6,453 bases of DNA, taken from Candidatus Bathyarchaeota archaeon. GTDB lineage: Archaea > Thermoproteota > Bathyarchaeia > Bathyarchaeales > Bathycorpusculaceae. Positions 1 to 5,861 of the stretch are shown here, one piece after another. The notes below the pieces were generated by a model, which did no database searches, had not been told where the DNA came from, and worked only from the letters and a program-made list of their open reading frames with translations. Numbering within the stretch: position 1 is the first letter of the stretch; each line of letters opens with the position of its first letter. The DNA lies in contig JAOZHM010000049.1 of assembly GCA_026014845.1 (NCBI GenBank), forward strand, positions 1 to 6,453. Direction: 5' to 3'. A program made the translations under genes and the position numbers.

Positions 1-1
1 C

Positions 2-90
2 TTGAAGCCTTGGCTTGGCGTATTCGAAATAGGACGGGACAAGTTTGATCATATGTTAAGTAAATCTTTTAGTCGTAGAGTGAGTAATTG
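2..90 (+). CDS. Possible C-terminal end of an upstream gene (5' truncated)
   Basis: This frame is open from the window edge to a TGA at 88-90. It would encode about 29 residues (LKPWLGVFEIGRDKFDHM..., ending in SRRVSN). The other two plus frames are closed early by stops at 3-5 and 46-48. The stop lies 19 nt before the GTG start of the DUF362 gene, with a purine-rich ribosome binding site between them, which is the spacing expected inside an operon. I do not recognise the fragment. At this length chance openness cannot be excluded, so both the call and the operon link are tentative. Confidence 0.35.
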
Positions 91-91
91 A

Positions 92-100
92 AGAGAGAGG
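92..100 (+). promoter_or_regulatory. Ribosome binding site selecting the GTG start at 110
   Basis: The purine run AGAGAGAGG ends 9 nt before GTG at 110-112. An ATG at 105-107 lies closer but is in another frame that stops at 126-128, so the GTG is the credible start. No convincing TATA box is visible between the window edge and this site, which agrees with transcription from an upstream gene. Confidence 0.55.
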
Positions 101-109
101 AATAATGCA

Positions 110-967
110 GTGGATTCTGTTGTTATAGTCAAGTATGAGGGCGATGTTGGGAAGGCTCTTGAAGAGGGTATTAAGCTATTAGGCGGTTTCGGGGTCTTAA
201 AATCACCCTTTATAATAAAGCCCAACATCTGCGCAGATGTGGTTAAGACTGGTTTTGCCGTTACCGACGTAAAGTTGGTTGAAGCCCTGATAAATTTGGT
301 TCTGAAAGAGGATGGAAACCTGTCGATTAAGATAGTGGAGTCGGACAGTGAGTCTAAGTTCGCTGATGAAGCCTTCGAAAAATTCGGTTACAAAGGTCTT
401 GAAGGGAAAATGAGGAAGTCAGGCTTCGACGTGTCTCTAGTCAACCTCAGTCATTCACCCACCATTCCAGTCAAACTGGATGGACTTTACTTTAAGAACC
501 CTGAGCTTCCCGACCTGATCACCGGTTCCAAATATTTTGTCTCCATCGCTGTGGCCAAGACCCACTACCTAACCTTCGTAACTGGAACCCTGAAAAACCT
601 CTTCGGCCTGCTCCCAAGAAAAGATCAATCTTTCTATCATGCCAACATCAACGAGGTCATCGTTGACTTAAACAGGCTTGTAAGACCAGACCTCTGCATC
701 GTCGACGCAAGAGTTGGCCTCGAAGGATGGGAAGGCCCAAAAACAAGGCAACTTAATACGTTTATCTTAGGAAGGAAACCCGTATCCGTAGACGCCACCA
801 TGGCTAGAGTTATGGGGTTTAAACCAGAGAAGATCCGCCACGTGGTGGACGCTGAAAAACATGGTCTAGGCAGCCTAAACCCAAAGATTCTGGGGAAGAG
901 CCTCAAGTCTACAATAGTGAAGTTCAGTCCGTCATCTCACTTGTCCCCGACTGCTCTTGTCAACTGA
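110..967 (+). CDS. DUF362 family protein
   Basis: A 285-residue soluble protein with the hallmarks of DUF362. A KPNI motif at residues 37-40 is followed by the TG..VTD segment (47-53) where family members usually have a TGATTDP-like stretch. The core signature AKTHYLTFVTGTLKNLFGLL spans 149-168 and is followed by a Tyr-His pair (176-177). A VDA motif (198-200) and the GRKPVSVDAT segment (221-230) complete the domain. Many DUF362 proteins carry a C-terminal 2x[4Fe-4S] ferredoxin module. This one has only two cysteines (41 and 196) and no CxxCxxC cluster, so it is the ferredoxin-less form. There is no signal peptide or membrane segment, so it is probably cytoplasmic. The biochemical function of this form is not established. 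It ends 23 nt before the end of the convergent minus-strand gene, so the two transcripts probably overlap at their 3' ends. Family assignment is firm; role unknown. Confidence 0.87.
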   Translation: MDSVVIVKYEGDVGKALEEGIKLLGGFGVLKSPFIIKPNICADVVKTGFAVTDVKLVEALINLVLKEDGNLSIKIVESDSESKFADEAFEKFGYKGLEGKMRKSGFDVSLVNLSHSPTIPVKLDGLYFKNPELPDLITGSKYFVSIAVAKTHYLTFVTGTLKNLFGLLPRKDQSFYHANINEVIVDLNRLVRPDLCIVDARVGLEGWEGPKTRQLNTFILGRKPVSVDATMARVMGFKPEKIRHVVDAEKHGLGSLNPKILGKSLKSTIVKFSPSSHLSPTALVN

Positions 968-990
968 CTCACCGGCACGCGCTGGTATCT

Positions 991-1620
991 TCACTGGCTG
1001 TCTAGTGGGAGATGGAAGGCATGGGTGCAGCAATCATCTCCTCTTAGGAGGCACTTGACTAGTTCTGCTTTCACACTTTTTTCTAAAATGCCCTCCAATA
1101 GTTGCTTGTCCCATGAAGCTGAGCAGTAGCAGAAGAGCGGTGTGACTTTTTCATTAGCAGTTATTGCTGCTTTTATCCAAGGGCAGTGGCAGTAGGCTAA
1201 TTGCTCTTCTTGTCTGGTCTTTGCGTCTTTATGAGTCTTAGGGTCGTATGGGACTTTTGTCATGTAGATGGTGTTTCCTTTTCTTATTGGGTAATCATAG
1301 TATGAGGCTCCCTTATATGAGCGGTCGTTACGCATGATCTCCAGCAGTTTGTCAATGTTGCCGAGTTTCTTATATCGCTCCTTGAGTTTTTGGATACGAC
1401 GTTTAGGGTATGTGTGAGGGCATGTAGCTATCATTATTTTCTTTATTGTTTCTTTGTCAACGGAAGCTTCTAGTTTGTCCATTGCCTTTCTGATCCACTC
1501 AGCTTTTCGAGCGGGGCTAGAACCTGATCTCAGTTTGCCACTGGCTTCCATCACTTCTTTTCTCACAGTTTCACCAGCAAAATGGTCAATACTTTCAGTA
1601 AATCTCTCTATCCACTTCAT
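991..1620 (-). CDS. Cys/His-rich protein, DUF6144-like (resembles thiazoline-carboxylate hydrolase-like proteins)
   Basis: A 209-residue protein with an ATG start and a weak AGGTTA ribosome binding site about 7 nt upstream. The N-terminal half (1-100) is helical and highly charged, with one CPH motif (67-69). The C-terminal half carries the recognisable pattern: YCHCPW (143-148), FCYCSASW (163-170), a helix (171-190) and a terminal GDDCCTHAFHL segment (194-204). CxC ... CxC ... GDxxC followed by a short hydrophobic strand is what I associate with DUF6144 and related L-2-amino-thiazoline-4-carboxylate hydrolase-like/4VR-fold proteins. The family name comes from memory of the motif and is not verified. 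The cluster C144, H145, C146, C164, C166, C197, C198, H200 could bind a metal or FeS cofactor or do thiol chemistry; that is inference. It lies 81 nt downstream of the GlyA-family gene on the same strand with no T-rich terminator between, so co-transcription is likely. A weak TTAAT element in the gap leaves room for a separate promoter. Confidence 0.72.
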   Translation of the reverse strand: MKWIERFTESIDHFAGETVRKEVMEASGKLRSGSSPARKAEWIRKAMDKLEASVDKETIKKIMIATCPHTYPKRRIQKLKERYKKLGNIDKLLEIMRNDRSYKGASYYDYPIRKGNTIYMTKVPYDPKTHKDAKTRQEEQLAYCHCPWIKAAITANEKVTPLFCYCSASWDKQLLEGILEKSVKAELVKCLLRGDDCCTHAFHLPLDSQ

Positions 1621-1701
1621 GTAACGTAACCTGCCAAACCTTGAAGAAGTCTTATCATCGATTGGGGCGCAATTAAGGTTTTGTTTGAGCGTGCGACATA
1701 C

Positions 1702-2892
1702 TCAGTTTTCAAAACAATATTCTATTTTCTGGAAATCGGCGCAAAGTCTGGCAACATCTTTTTTGACATTTTCCGGTGGTTCGTTGTCCATAACCGTTCT
1801 CTTAACCAGCTCAGCTATTTCCATCATTTCCCTTTCCTTCATTCCACACCTCGTAACTTCACAAGTGCCGATTCTAACGACACAATCAACAATTATGTTT
1901 GCATCTTGCAGTTTTTCCGCTATAACCCTGCCCAATTCAAAGCCCCCATAATCCAACAGCACCTGATGAGACTGAGTGAAACCCAAATGCTGGCACCTAA
2001 CTGGAAAACCATGATCATACAAAGCTCTAGCCAAAGTCTTTGCGTTACTTATCACCTGATCCGCGTAGGCATTGCCAAACTTCTTCATTTCAGCCAACGC
2101 CAAGGTTAAAGCCGCTATGCGGTTCCAGTGAGCGTTGTCCACAAAAGTCGGATAAATTTTCGCTTTCATGATTTCCCCATGCTCTCTATCTGCCAAAATT
2201 ATGCCTCCTTGAGGTCCAAACAGGGTTTTATGCGTTGAGCCAAAAAGCGCAGATGCTCCTTCTTTTAAAGGGTCTTGAAAATGTTCGCCAGCAATCAGGC
2301 CCATGACATGAGAGCCATCAAACCCTACACGTGCACCGTTTTCGTGAGCAACTTCAGCCAACTCCTTAACTGGATACGGGAAAGTAATCAGACTTGCACC
2401 AAAAATCACAATTTTAGGCTTGACACGTCTTATGGCTTCTTTTGCTTCTTCAACCCTTATGTTCATGTCATGCTTAGAAAAAGGAAAAGGCACAGCCCTG
2501 AGGCTGAAAAGTCCAGCTAAGCCGTCTTTCCACATTCCGGGATATCCACCATCTTCAGGAGAAACACACATGACCACATCATTAGGCTTTGCGAAACTAG
2601 CTATGAAAATTAAATCAGCAATATGCCCAGAAAGAGGACGCAAATCTGCAGTCTCAGCTCCAAAAACTTCTTTCGCAATTTCTTCGCCACACTGCTCAAT
2701 ATCGTCTATGAAGCGTGTTCCCATGTAAAAGCGACCTCTAGCCGTGTAGCGGTGGGCAAGCTCTGAAGAGAGAAGCCCTCGAACAGCATGGCTCATAACG
2801 TTCTCTGACGGAATCAGGTTTAGACATTTCCTTCCACGCCACTCCTCATGCTTCCGAACTAAACTCAGAATCTCTTCAATCAAACGGATCAC
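1702..2892 (-). CDS. Serine hydroxymethyltransferase (GlyA)-family PLP enzyme, divergent active site
   Basis: A fold-type I PLP enzyme whose sequence runs parallel to archaeal/methanogen GlyA. True members interconvert serine and glycine with tetrahydromethanopterin or folate as C1 carrier. Coordinates give the outer GTG start (396 aa). A near-perfect SD sequence overlapping that GTG favours the TTG three codons in (2881-2883). Numbering below is from the GTG. Conserved features: LNLIPSEN (24-31; family LIASEN), Y49, Y56, the SG pair (88-89), FDGSH (191-195; cofactor Asp and His), GSTHKT (218-223) with PLP lysine K222, GPQGG (226-230), and R340 in VRIGT for the substrate carboxylate. Differences: the catalytic Glu of the family YAEG motif is Ala51 (YTAR), with about three residues missing after it. 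The PLP-stacking His of GGH is Tyr117 (GGY). A loop of roughly 17 residues before R340 is absent, which accounts for part of the short length (family about 420-430). Nine cysteines are present, three around R340 (337, 344, 349). It may be a paralog with aldolase or transaldolase activity rather than the housekeeping GlyA. Family certain; reaction uncertain. Confidence 0.86.
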   Translation of the reverse strand: MIRLIEEILSLVRKHEEWRGRKCLNLIPSENVMSHAVRGLLSSELAHRYTARGRFYMGTRFIDDIEQCGEEIAKEVFGAETADLRPLSGHIADLIFIASFAKPNDVVMCVSPEDGGYPGMWKDGLAGLFSLRAVPFPFSKHDMNIRVEEAKEAIRRVKPKIVIFGASLITFPYPVKELAEVAHENGARVGFDGSHVMGLIAGEHFQDPLKEGASALFGSTHKTLFGPQGGIILADREHGEIMKAKIYPTFVDNAHWNRIAALTLALAEMKKFGNAYADQVISNAKTLARALYDHGFPVRCQHLGFTQSHQVLLDYGGFELGRVIAEKLQDANIIVDCVVRIGTCEVTRCGMKEREMMEIAELVKRTVMDNEPPENVKKDVARLCADFQKIEYCFEN

Positions 2893-2895
2893 CTA
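2887..2895 (-). promoter_or_regulatory. Strong Shine-Dalgarno (AGGTGATCC core) favouring a TTG start
   Basis: Read on the minus strand, the leader contains AGGTGATCC immediately before GTTTG. This nonamer is complementary to the conserved 3' end of archaeal 16S rRNA (GGATCACCT). The GTG inside it (2890-2892) is the outermost in-frame start but has no SD of its own. The TTG at 2881-2883 lies 5 nt downstream of the AGGTGA core, a good spacing. Translation therefore probably begins at the TTG, giving a 393-aa protein. Confidence 0.6.
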
Positions 2896-2903
2896 AATCT
2901 TCA

Positions 2904-2945
2904 GGAATATTACTCCTGTATGCTTGATAGTTGGAAGTAACTCCT
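2904..2945. repeat. Pair of imperfect direct repeats, GGAA-n-ACTCCT, in the GlyA leader
   Basis: GGAATATTACTCCT (2904-2917) and GGAAGTAACTCCT (2933-2945) form two near copies 29 nt apart. Each has short inverted ends (AGGA/TCCT in the first, GGA/TCC in the second), so each copy is itself roughly dyad-symmetric. The distal copy would overlap the predicted transcription start of the GlyA-family gene and the proximal copy lies in its leader. An operator or RNA element is possible, but short AT-rich repeats also arise by chance. Confidence 0.35.
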
Positions 2946-2969
2946 AACATTTGACATACCATAATTACC

Positions 2970-2975
2970 TTTAAA
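2970..2975 (-). promoter_or_regulatory. TATA box for the GlyA-family gene
   Basis: The minus strand reads CACTTTAAAGG here. The TTTAAA core is consistent with an archaeal TATA element and would place the transcription start near 2944-2947. That leaves a leader of about 55-60 nt before the start codon. TTTAAA is palindromic, so orientation rests on the position relative to the gene. An alternative is the palindromic TTTTAAAA at 3009-3016, which would give a longer leader. Confidence 0.4.
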
Positions 2976-3008
2976 GTGTTTTTCATACGCGCTCCAGACT
3001 AGAGATAC

Positions 3009-3031
3009 TTTTAAAAGGTAAAGTTTAAAAT
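3009..3031 (+). promoter_or_regulatory. TATA region for the surface-protein gene
   Basis: Two candidate TATA cores lie close together: TTTTAAAA (3009-3016) and TTTAAAAT (3024-3031). The second is preceded by the purine-rich GGTAAAG, which could act as a BRE. It would place transcription start near 3050-3057 and leave a leader of about 30-40 nt before the TTG at 3088. The sequence cannot tell which core is used. Confidence 0.5.
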
Positions 3032-3074
3032 CCTCCCAGTATTACAAGTGTTCACAAACCTTAGATGAATTACC

Positions 3075-3080
3075 GAGGGA
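3075..3080 (+). promoter_or_regulatory. Ribosome binding site selecting the TTG start at 3088
   Basis: GAGGGA ends 7 nt before TTG at 3088-3090. That start gives a textbook signal peptide. The upstream ATG at 3065 is in a different frame. The TTG start is therefore well supported despite the rare codon. Confidence 0.6.
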
Positions 3081-3087
3081 AAAACGT

Positions 3088-5175
3088 TTGACGAAAACCC
3101 TGCACACAAAAATCAGGTCCTTAACGATTTTTTTACTCATTTTAACGTTCATTGTAATAACCCTCTCATTTTTGCCAAAAGCAAAAGCTGAAACAAAAAT
3201 AATCTCACTCGATCCTTCTTCGGGAAATGTTGGAACAACTGTTCAATTAATCGCTAACATAAGCACTCCGGATGGACTATACAATATATCGTTCAATGGG
3301 GTCGAGCTTCTAGGCGGAAGCGCCAGTGGAAACAATGTAACTGCATCATTCACAATCCCTCACGCACCAGAAGGTGCCCATGATGTAACTATAATTGACA
3401 TGAAAACTGGAGAAAACGACACTGCAACTTTTACGGTGTTGACCTCATATCTCTTCGAACCCGCTTTACCCGAATCGCCAGCTCAACTTCAACAGGAAGC
3501 GAATGTAACAATTTCTGCAAACATGACAGGTGGTAAGTCAAACTACACATATCCCAACATCAAAGTTCAAACTCCATCGGGAAACCTAACATATGAAGCA
3601 CTGGTTAATATTACTACAAACGCTGTGGGAGACTATTATCGCAATTTAACCTATCCCGACGACTTTTCGAGCGGCGCAAACACCAATTTTACCGGAGACT
3701 ACAAAATACTCCTCAACGAAACTGTTGTAAATAGTTTCTTCATAGGACTAACAAACTCCAGCGAATACCATAGAGGCGACCTAGTAAATATTAAAGCGAT
3801 TGATTACCCGCTTAACCAAAACGTCTCCGTCACTATAAGTTTCGGAAATGAATCCATTGATTCCATACCTTTGAACGTTACAGATGGTATTATTAATAAA
3901 AACTGGCATGTTCCTCAAGATGCACTTGTTGGAAATTACACCTTGAGCATTACGCCAGTTCCAGAATCCAAACAAGAAGCCAACGACACCCAAATCTTCG
4001 AGGTTCCAGGCTTCAGAACAGAGATCCTTACACTCAACCTTGCCAACCAAACTGTACCAAATATTTTCATTAAAGCATACGACCAATCTGCGGATGTGTA
4101 TTATAATACTACAAGCAACGGAAACGGATCAGCAAGCTTCATGTTTGAAAGAGGTATCTACAATTGTGAAGTATTTTTCAAAGAGGTGAGAGTTGGCACA
4201 CCTCCAAACGTCACGATTACTAACAAGGGAGAGCAGATGAATTTTACATGTGAGCTTGCAAATCTAAACATAAAAGTAATGGACATGCAGAACGTTAGCA
4301 TTCCGCAAGTTTCTATAAGCTTGACTTACAATTACACCACAAATTTGGATGAAAAAGAAAATAGGACTGAAACAGAGTTCGGCGAAACAAATGTGACTGG
4401 AACACTACAACTACATTCCTTGCTTCCAAACATCGATTACACAATAAATGCTTCACGTTATGGAGATGTTTTCAATCAGAATAACAATACGGTCTCTAAT
4501 TTATCCGCAGAAGCATACGTAGACATAATGATACTATGTCCAGCAAAAATGTTGCATGTCAATGTTGTTGACGCACACAACCAATCCATCGTGAACGTTA
4601 CCGTGAAAGCTCAAGAATTTATGGGTGGGTTACACTATAGCAAAACCACAAATATTAATGGAACAGCCATTCTAAACTGCACCTTCGGAAGATACTTTGT
4701 CAGAGTTTATATAGGCGAAATACAGTTAAATGAGACCACTGTGGATTTATTCCAAAACCAGAACATATCTATAACCTGCAACTTTTACGGTTTAACTGTT
4801 TCAGTCAGGGTTATTGACTATCTTGGACAGCCAATTCCAAACGCAAATGTAACATTGCAACGGGAAGGACTACAGCCACGTTCAAACATAACAAAATCCA
4901 ATGGAGTAGCTACATTTAGTGATTTTATCGGCGGGAGTGTACAAATAGCCATTTATTTAAGCGACAAAACACAACCATGCATAGAAACCGCATCCTCTGT
5001 TGTTTCATCAGCAACCATTGAGATCAAAATTGGAAAGTATGTACTTATAGCTGGCATTCTTGTTGAAACAAGCCAGTTAGCAACAGCATTAGTAATCGCG
5101 GCAGCTATAATACTCGTTATTTTAGTAGAAGTTTACAGAAGAAAACATGTTAAACTGCAGAAAAGCTCAGACTAG
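3088..5175 (+). CDS. Heavily sequon-rich secreted/membrane-anchored surface protein with Ig-like and prealbumin-like modules
   Basis: A 695-residue cell-surface protein. Residues 1-34 are a Sec signal peptide: a basic n-region, a hydrophobic core at about 11-29, and AKA at 32-34 giving a likely cut before E35. Residues 37-118 look like an IPT/TIG or other Ig-like beta domain (LDPSSGNVGTTV near 41-52). Two less clear beta segments follow (about 119-220 and 221-310). Then come four modules resembling carboxypeptidase-regulatory/prealbumin-like repeats, at about 312-388, 391-482, 488-565 and 569-647. The last two show the V-D-x(3-6)-PI/SI-x-N-x-x-V entry and an NG(T/V)A turn (524-527, 605-608). 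One transmembrane helix (about 661-682) is followed by a basic RRKH stop-transfer and a short tail, so the protein is outside-facing and anchored by its C-terminus. I count about 38 N-X-S/T sequons, all in the exterior part. Cysteines are few (360, 388, 484, 531, 564, 631). It has its own promoter, and a hairpin lies directly after the stop. Adhesion, pseudomurein-free envelope structure or substrate binding are all possible; no catalytic motif was seen. Confidence 0.86.
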   Translation: MTKTLHTKIRSLTIFLLILTFIVITLSFLPKAKAETKIISLDPSSGNVGTTVQLIANISTPDGLYNISFNGVELLGGSASGNNVTASFTIPHAPEGAHDVTIIDMKTGENDTATFTVLTSYLFEPALPESPAQLQQEANVTISANMTGGKSNYTYPNIKVQTPSGNLTYEALVNITTNAVGDYYRNLTYPDDFSSGANTNFTGDYKILLNETVVNSFFIGLTNSSEYHRGDLVNIKAIDYPLNQNVSVTISFGNESIDSIPLNVTDGIINKNWHVPQDALVGNYTLSITPVPESKQEANDTQIFEVPGFRTEILTLNLANQTVPNIFIKAYDQSADVYYNTTSNGNGSASFMFERGIYNCEVFFKEVRVGTPPNVTITNKGEQMNFTCELANLNIKVMDMQNVSIPQVSISLTYNYTTNLDEKENRTETEFGETNVTGTLQLHSLLPNIDYTINASRYGDVFNQNNNTVSNLSAEAYVDIMILCPAKMLHVNVVDAHNQSIVNVTVKAQEFMGGLHYSKTTNINGTAILNCTFGRYFVRVYIGEIQLNETTVDLFQNQNISITCNFYGLTVSVRVIDYLGQPIPNANVTLQREGLQPRSNITKSNGVATFSDFIGGSVQIAIYLSDKTQPCIETASSVVSSATIEIKIGKYVLIAGILVETSQLATALVIAAAIILVILVEVYRRKHVKLQKSSD

Positions 5176-5219
5176 AGCTAGAATAAAGAGTTTGAGGGAA
5201 AAAACTTTATATTAGCTCT
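5174..5219. terminator. Long imperfect inverted repeat after the surface-protein stop codon
   Basis: Arms 5174-5188 (AGAGCTAGAATAAAG) and 5205-5219 (CTTTATATTAGCTCT) pair over 15 positions with one G-T wobble and one A-A mismatch, leaving a 16-nt purine-rich loop. The left arm begins inside the TAG stop codon of the surface-protein gene. In RNA this could be a 3' end or stability hairpin. There is no T-run directly after it, so it is not a classical terminator. The right arm contains the TATA box proposed for the next gene, so at DNA level it could also act as an operator. Confidence 0.45.
5206..5212 (+). promoter_or_regulatory. TATA box for the small cysteine-rich protein gene
   Basis: TTTATAT is preceded by the A-rich GGGAAAAAAC, a good archaeal BRE/TATA combination. 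Transcription would start near 5233-5238, giving a leader of about 45-60 nt before the start codon. The element is embedded in the right arm of the inverted repeat that follows the surface-protein gene. Confidence 0.5.
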
Positions 5220-5282
5220 TGTGAAGATACTTGTTAGGTAAGTAATGCCGCAACAGTGAAGTTTTGTTTAACACTATAGGTT

Positions 5283-5579
5283 GTGCATGTATTGGCTCAG
5301 GTGAAGCGTTGTTCTCCCACATGTGAATTCTTTAAATGTGCAAAGAATGCTACTGTCTACCGTCGAGATGATGTATGGTGCAAATGGACAGGAGACTCGT
5401 GTGACGTTGCAAACTGTGCGTATGCTATGTGCGTAAAAAGACGACTTCTCCCACGAGGAATCTGCGGAGAAACCGTAAAAAGAAAGACAACTGAAAAAGG
5501 GCCAGAGGAGGTTGTTGGGCCACCAATAAAGCTTCGCGGAAAGGCTCTTCGTAGGATAGGCGAAAAAGAAATCTTCTGA
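5283..5579 (+). CDS. Small eight-cysteine protein, probable Zn or FeS binder
   Basis: A 98-residue basic protein that I do not recognise. Eight cysteines fall in the first 61 residues, at 10, 14, 19, 33, 40, 45, 50 and 61, with spacing Cx3Cx4Cx13Cx6Cx4Cx4Cx10C. Aromatic and basic residues lie between them (EFFKC, VWCKWTGDSC, CAYAMC). Residues 62-98 are Lys/Arg-rich with a GPP turn and no cysteine, looking like a flexible or nucleic-acid-contacting tail. There is no signal peptide or membrane segment, so the cysteines are more likely metal ligands in the cytoplasm than disulfides. The start is uncertain among GTG 5283, TTG 5292 and GTG 5301; all keep every cysteine. An AGG at 5278-5280 suits TTG 5292 best. 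The ordered cysteine pattern, own TATA box and T-run after the stop argue for a real gene; the minus-strand ORF across it is a shadow. It converges on rpoP. Function unknown. Confidence 0.75.
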   Translation: MHVLAQVKRCSPTCEFFKCAKNATVYRRDDVWCKWTGDSCDVANCAYAMCVKRRLLPRGICGETVKRKTTEKGPEEVVGPPIKLRGKALRRIGEKEIF

Positions 5580-5633
5580 AATCACTAGTTTCAGCAGCCA
5601 GTCAAATCAGTCTTCAAAGGATTAAATAGCCCA

Positions 5634-5640
5634 TTTTTTT
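5634..5640 (+). terminator. Poly-T terminator after the small cysteine-rich gene
   Basis: A run of seven T lies 54 nt after the TGA of the cysteine-rich gene, preceded by GCCCA and followed by another T-rich patch around 5654-5663. Archaeal RNA polymerase terminates at such T-runs without needing a hairpin. On the minus strand the equivalent region after rpoP has no comparable T-run. Confidence 0.45.
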
Positions 5641-5655
5641 GATTAATACTAGCTT

Positions 5656-5826
5656 TTATTTTCCTGAAACACGTTTGACAACGGGGGGTCTAATTTTTTT
5701 CAGAACTCTGTAGCCGCAGACGATGCATTTTATTTCTCCACCACGGAGTTCCAACTCGTCTGAAGGAACCTTTGCCCCGCATCTTATACATTCGTAAACA
5801 ATACCTGTGGATTCTTTCTTCTCCAT
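5656..5826 (-). CDS. rpoP: DNA-directed RNA polymerase subunit P (Rpo12)
   Basis: A 56-residue zinc-ribbon subunit of archaeal RNA polymerase, counterpart of eukaryotic Rpb12, which contacts the Rpo3/Rpo10/Rpo11 assembly platform. Two zinc knuckles are visible, C13-x2-C16 and C34-x2-C37. They are followed by the family's C-terminal signature GYRVLKKIRPPVVKRV (38-53). Length is close to the usual 45-60 residues. The frame stays open upstream to 5967, but the ATG at 5824-5826 is the right start: it has AGAGG 7 nt upstream, gives the family length, and the extra 47 residues would run antisense through the start of trm5. In many archaea rpoP follows the L37Ae ribosomal protein gene. Here it stands alone behind its own promoter, divergent from trm5. 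Confidence 0.95.
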   Translation of the reverse strand: MEKKESTGIVYECIRCGAKVPSDELELRGGEIKCIVCGYRVLKKIRPPVVKRVSGK

Positions 5827-5833
5827 AATGTTT

Positions 5834-5838
5834 CCTCT
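5834..5838 (-). promoter_or_regulatory. Ribosome binding site fixing the rpoP start
   Basis: The minus strand reads AGAGGAAACATT before the ATG at 5826. The AGAGG lies 7 nt upstream of the start, which decides against the longer open frame that reaches 5967. Confidence 0.6.
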
Positions 5839-5861
5839 TTCACAAACGAGTACCATTCCAC

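Noticed and set aside
637..906. Minus-strand open frame inside the DUF362 gene
   Set aside because: It is a shadow of the DUF362 coding strand, and its low-complexity Ser/Pro/Arg translation has no family features.
1681..2728. Several plus-strand open frames (1681-2109, 1685-1951, 2275-2520, 2420-2728)
   Set aside because: They lie antisense to the GlyA-family gene, whose conserved motifs fix the coding strand. Their translations look random and lack ribosome binding sites.
3781..4086. Minus-strand open frame inside the surface-protein gene
   Set aside because: It is antisense to the continuous modular surface protein, with no promoter or recognisable motif.
5245..5259. Four-codon mini-ORF (ATG CCG CAA CAG TGA) after AGGTAAG in the leader of the cysteine-rich gene
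   Set aside because: The ribosome-binding-like context is suggestive of a leader peptide, but four codons with no regulatory codon bias could be chance.
5274..5585. Minus-strand open frame across the small cysteine-rich gene
   Set aside because: The plus frame has an ordered cysteine pattern, a TATA box and a T-run after its stop. The minus translation is compositionally irregular.
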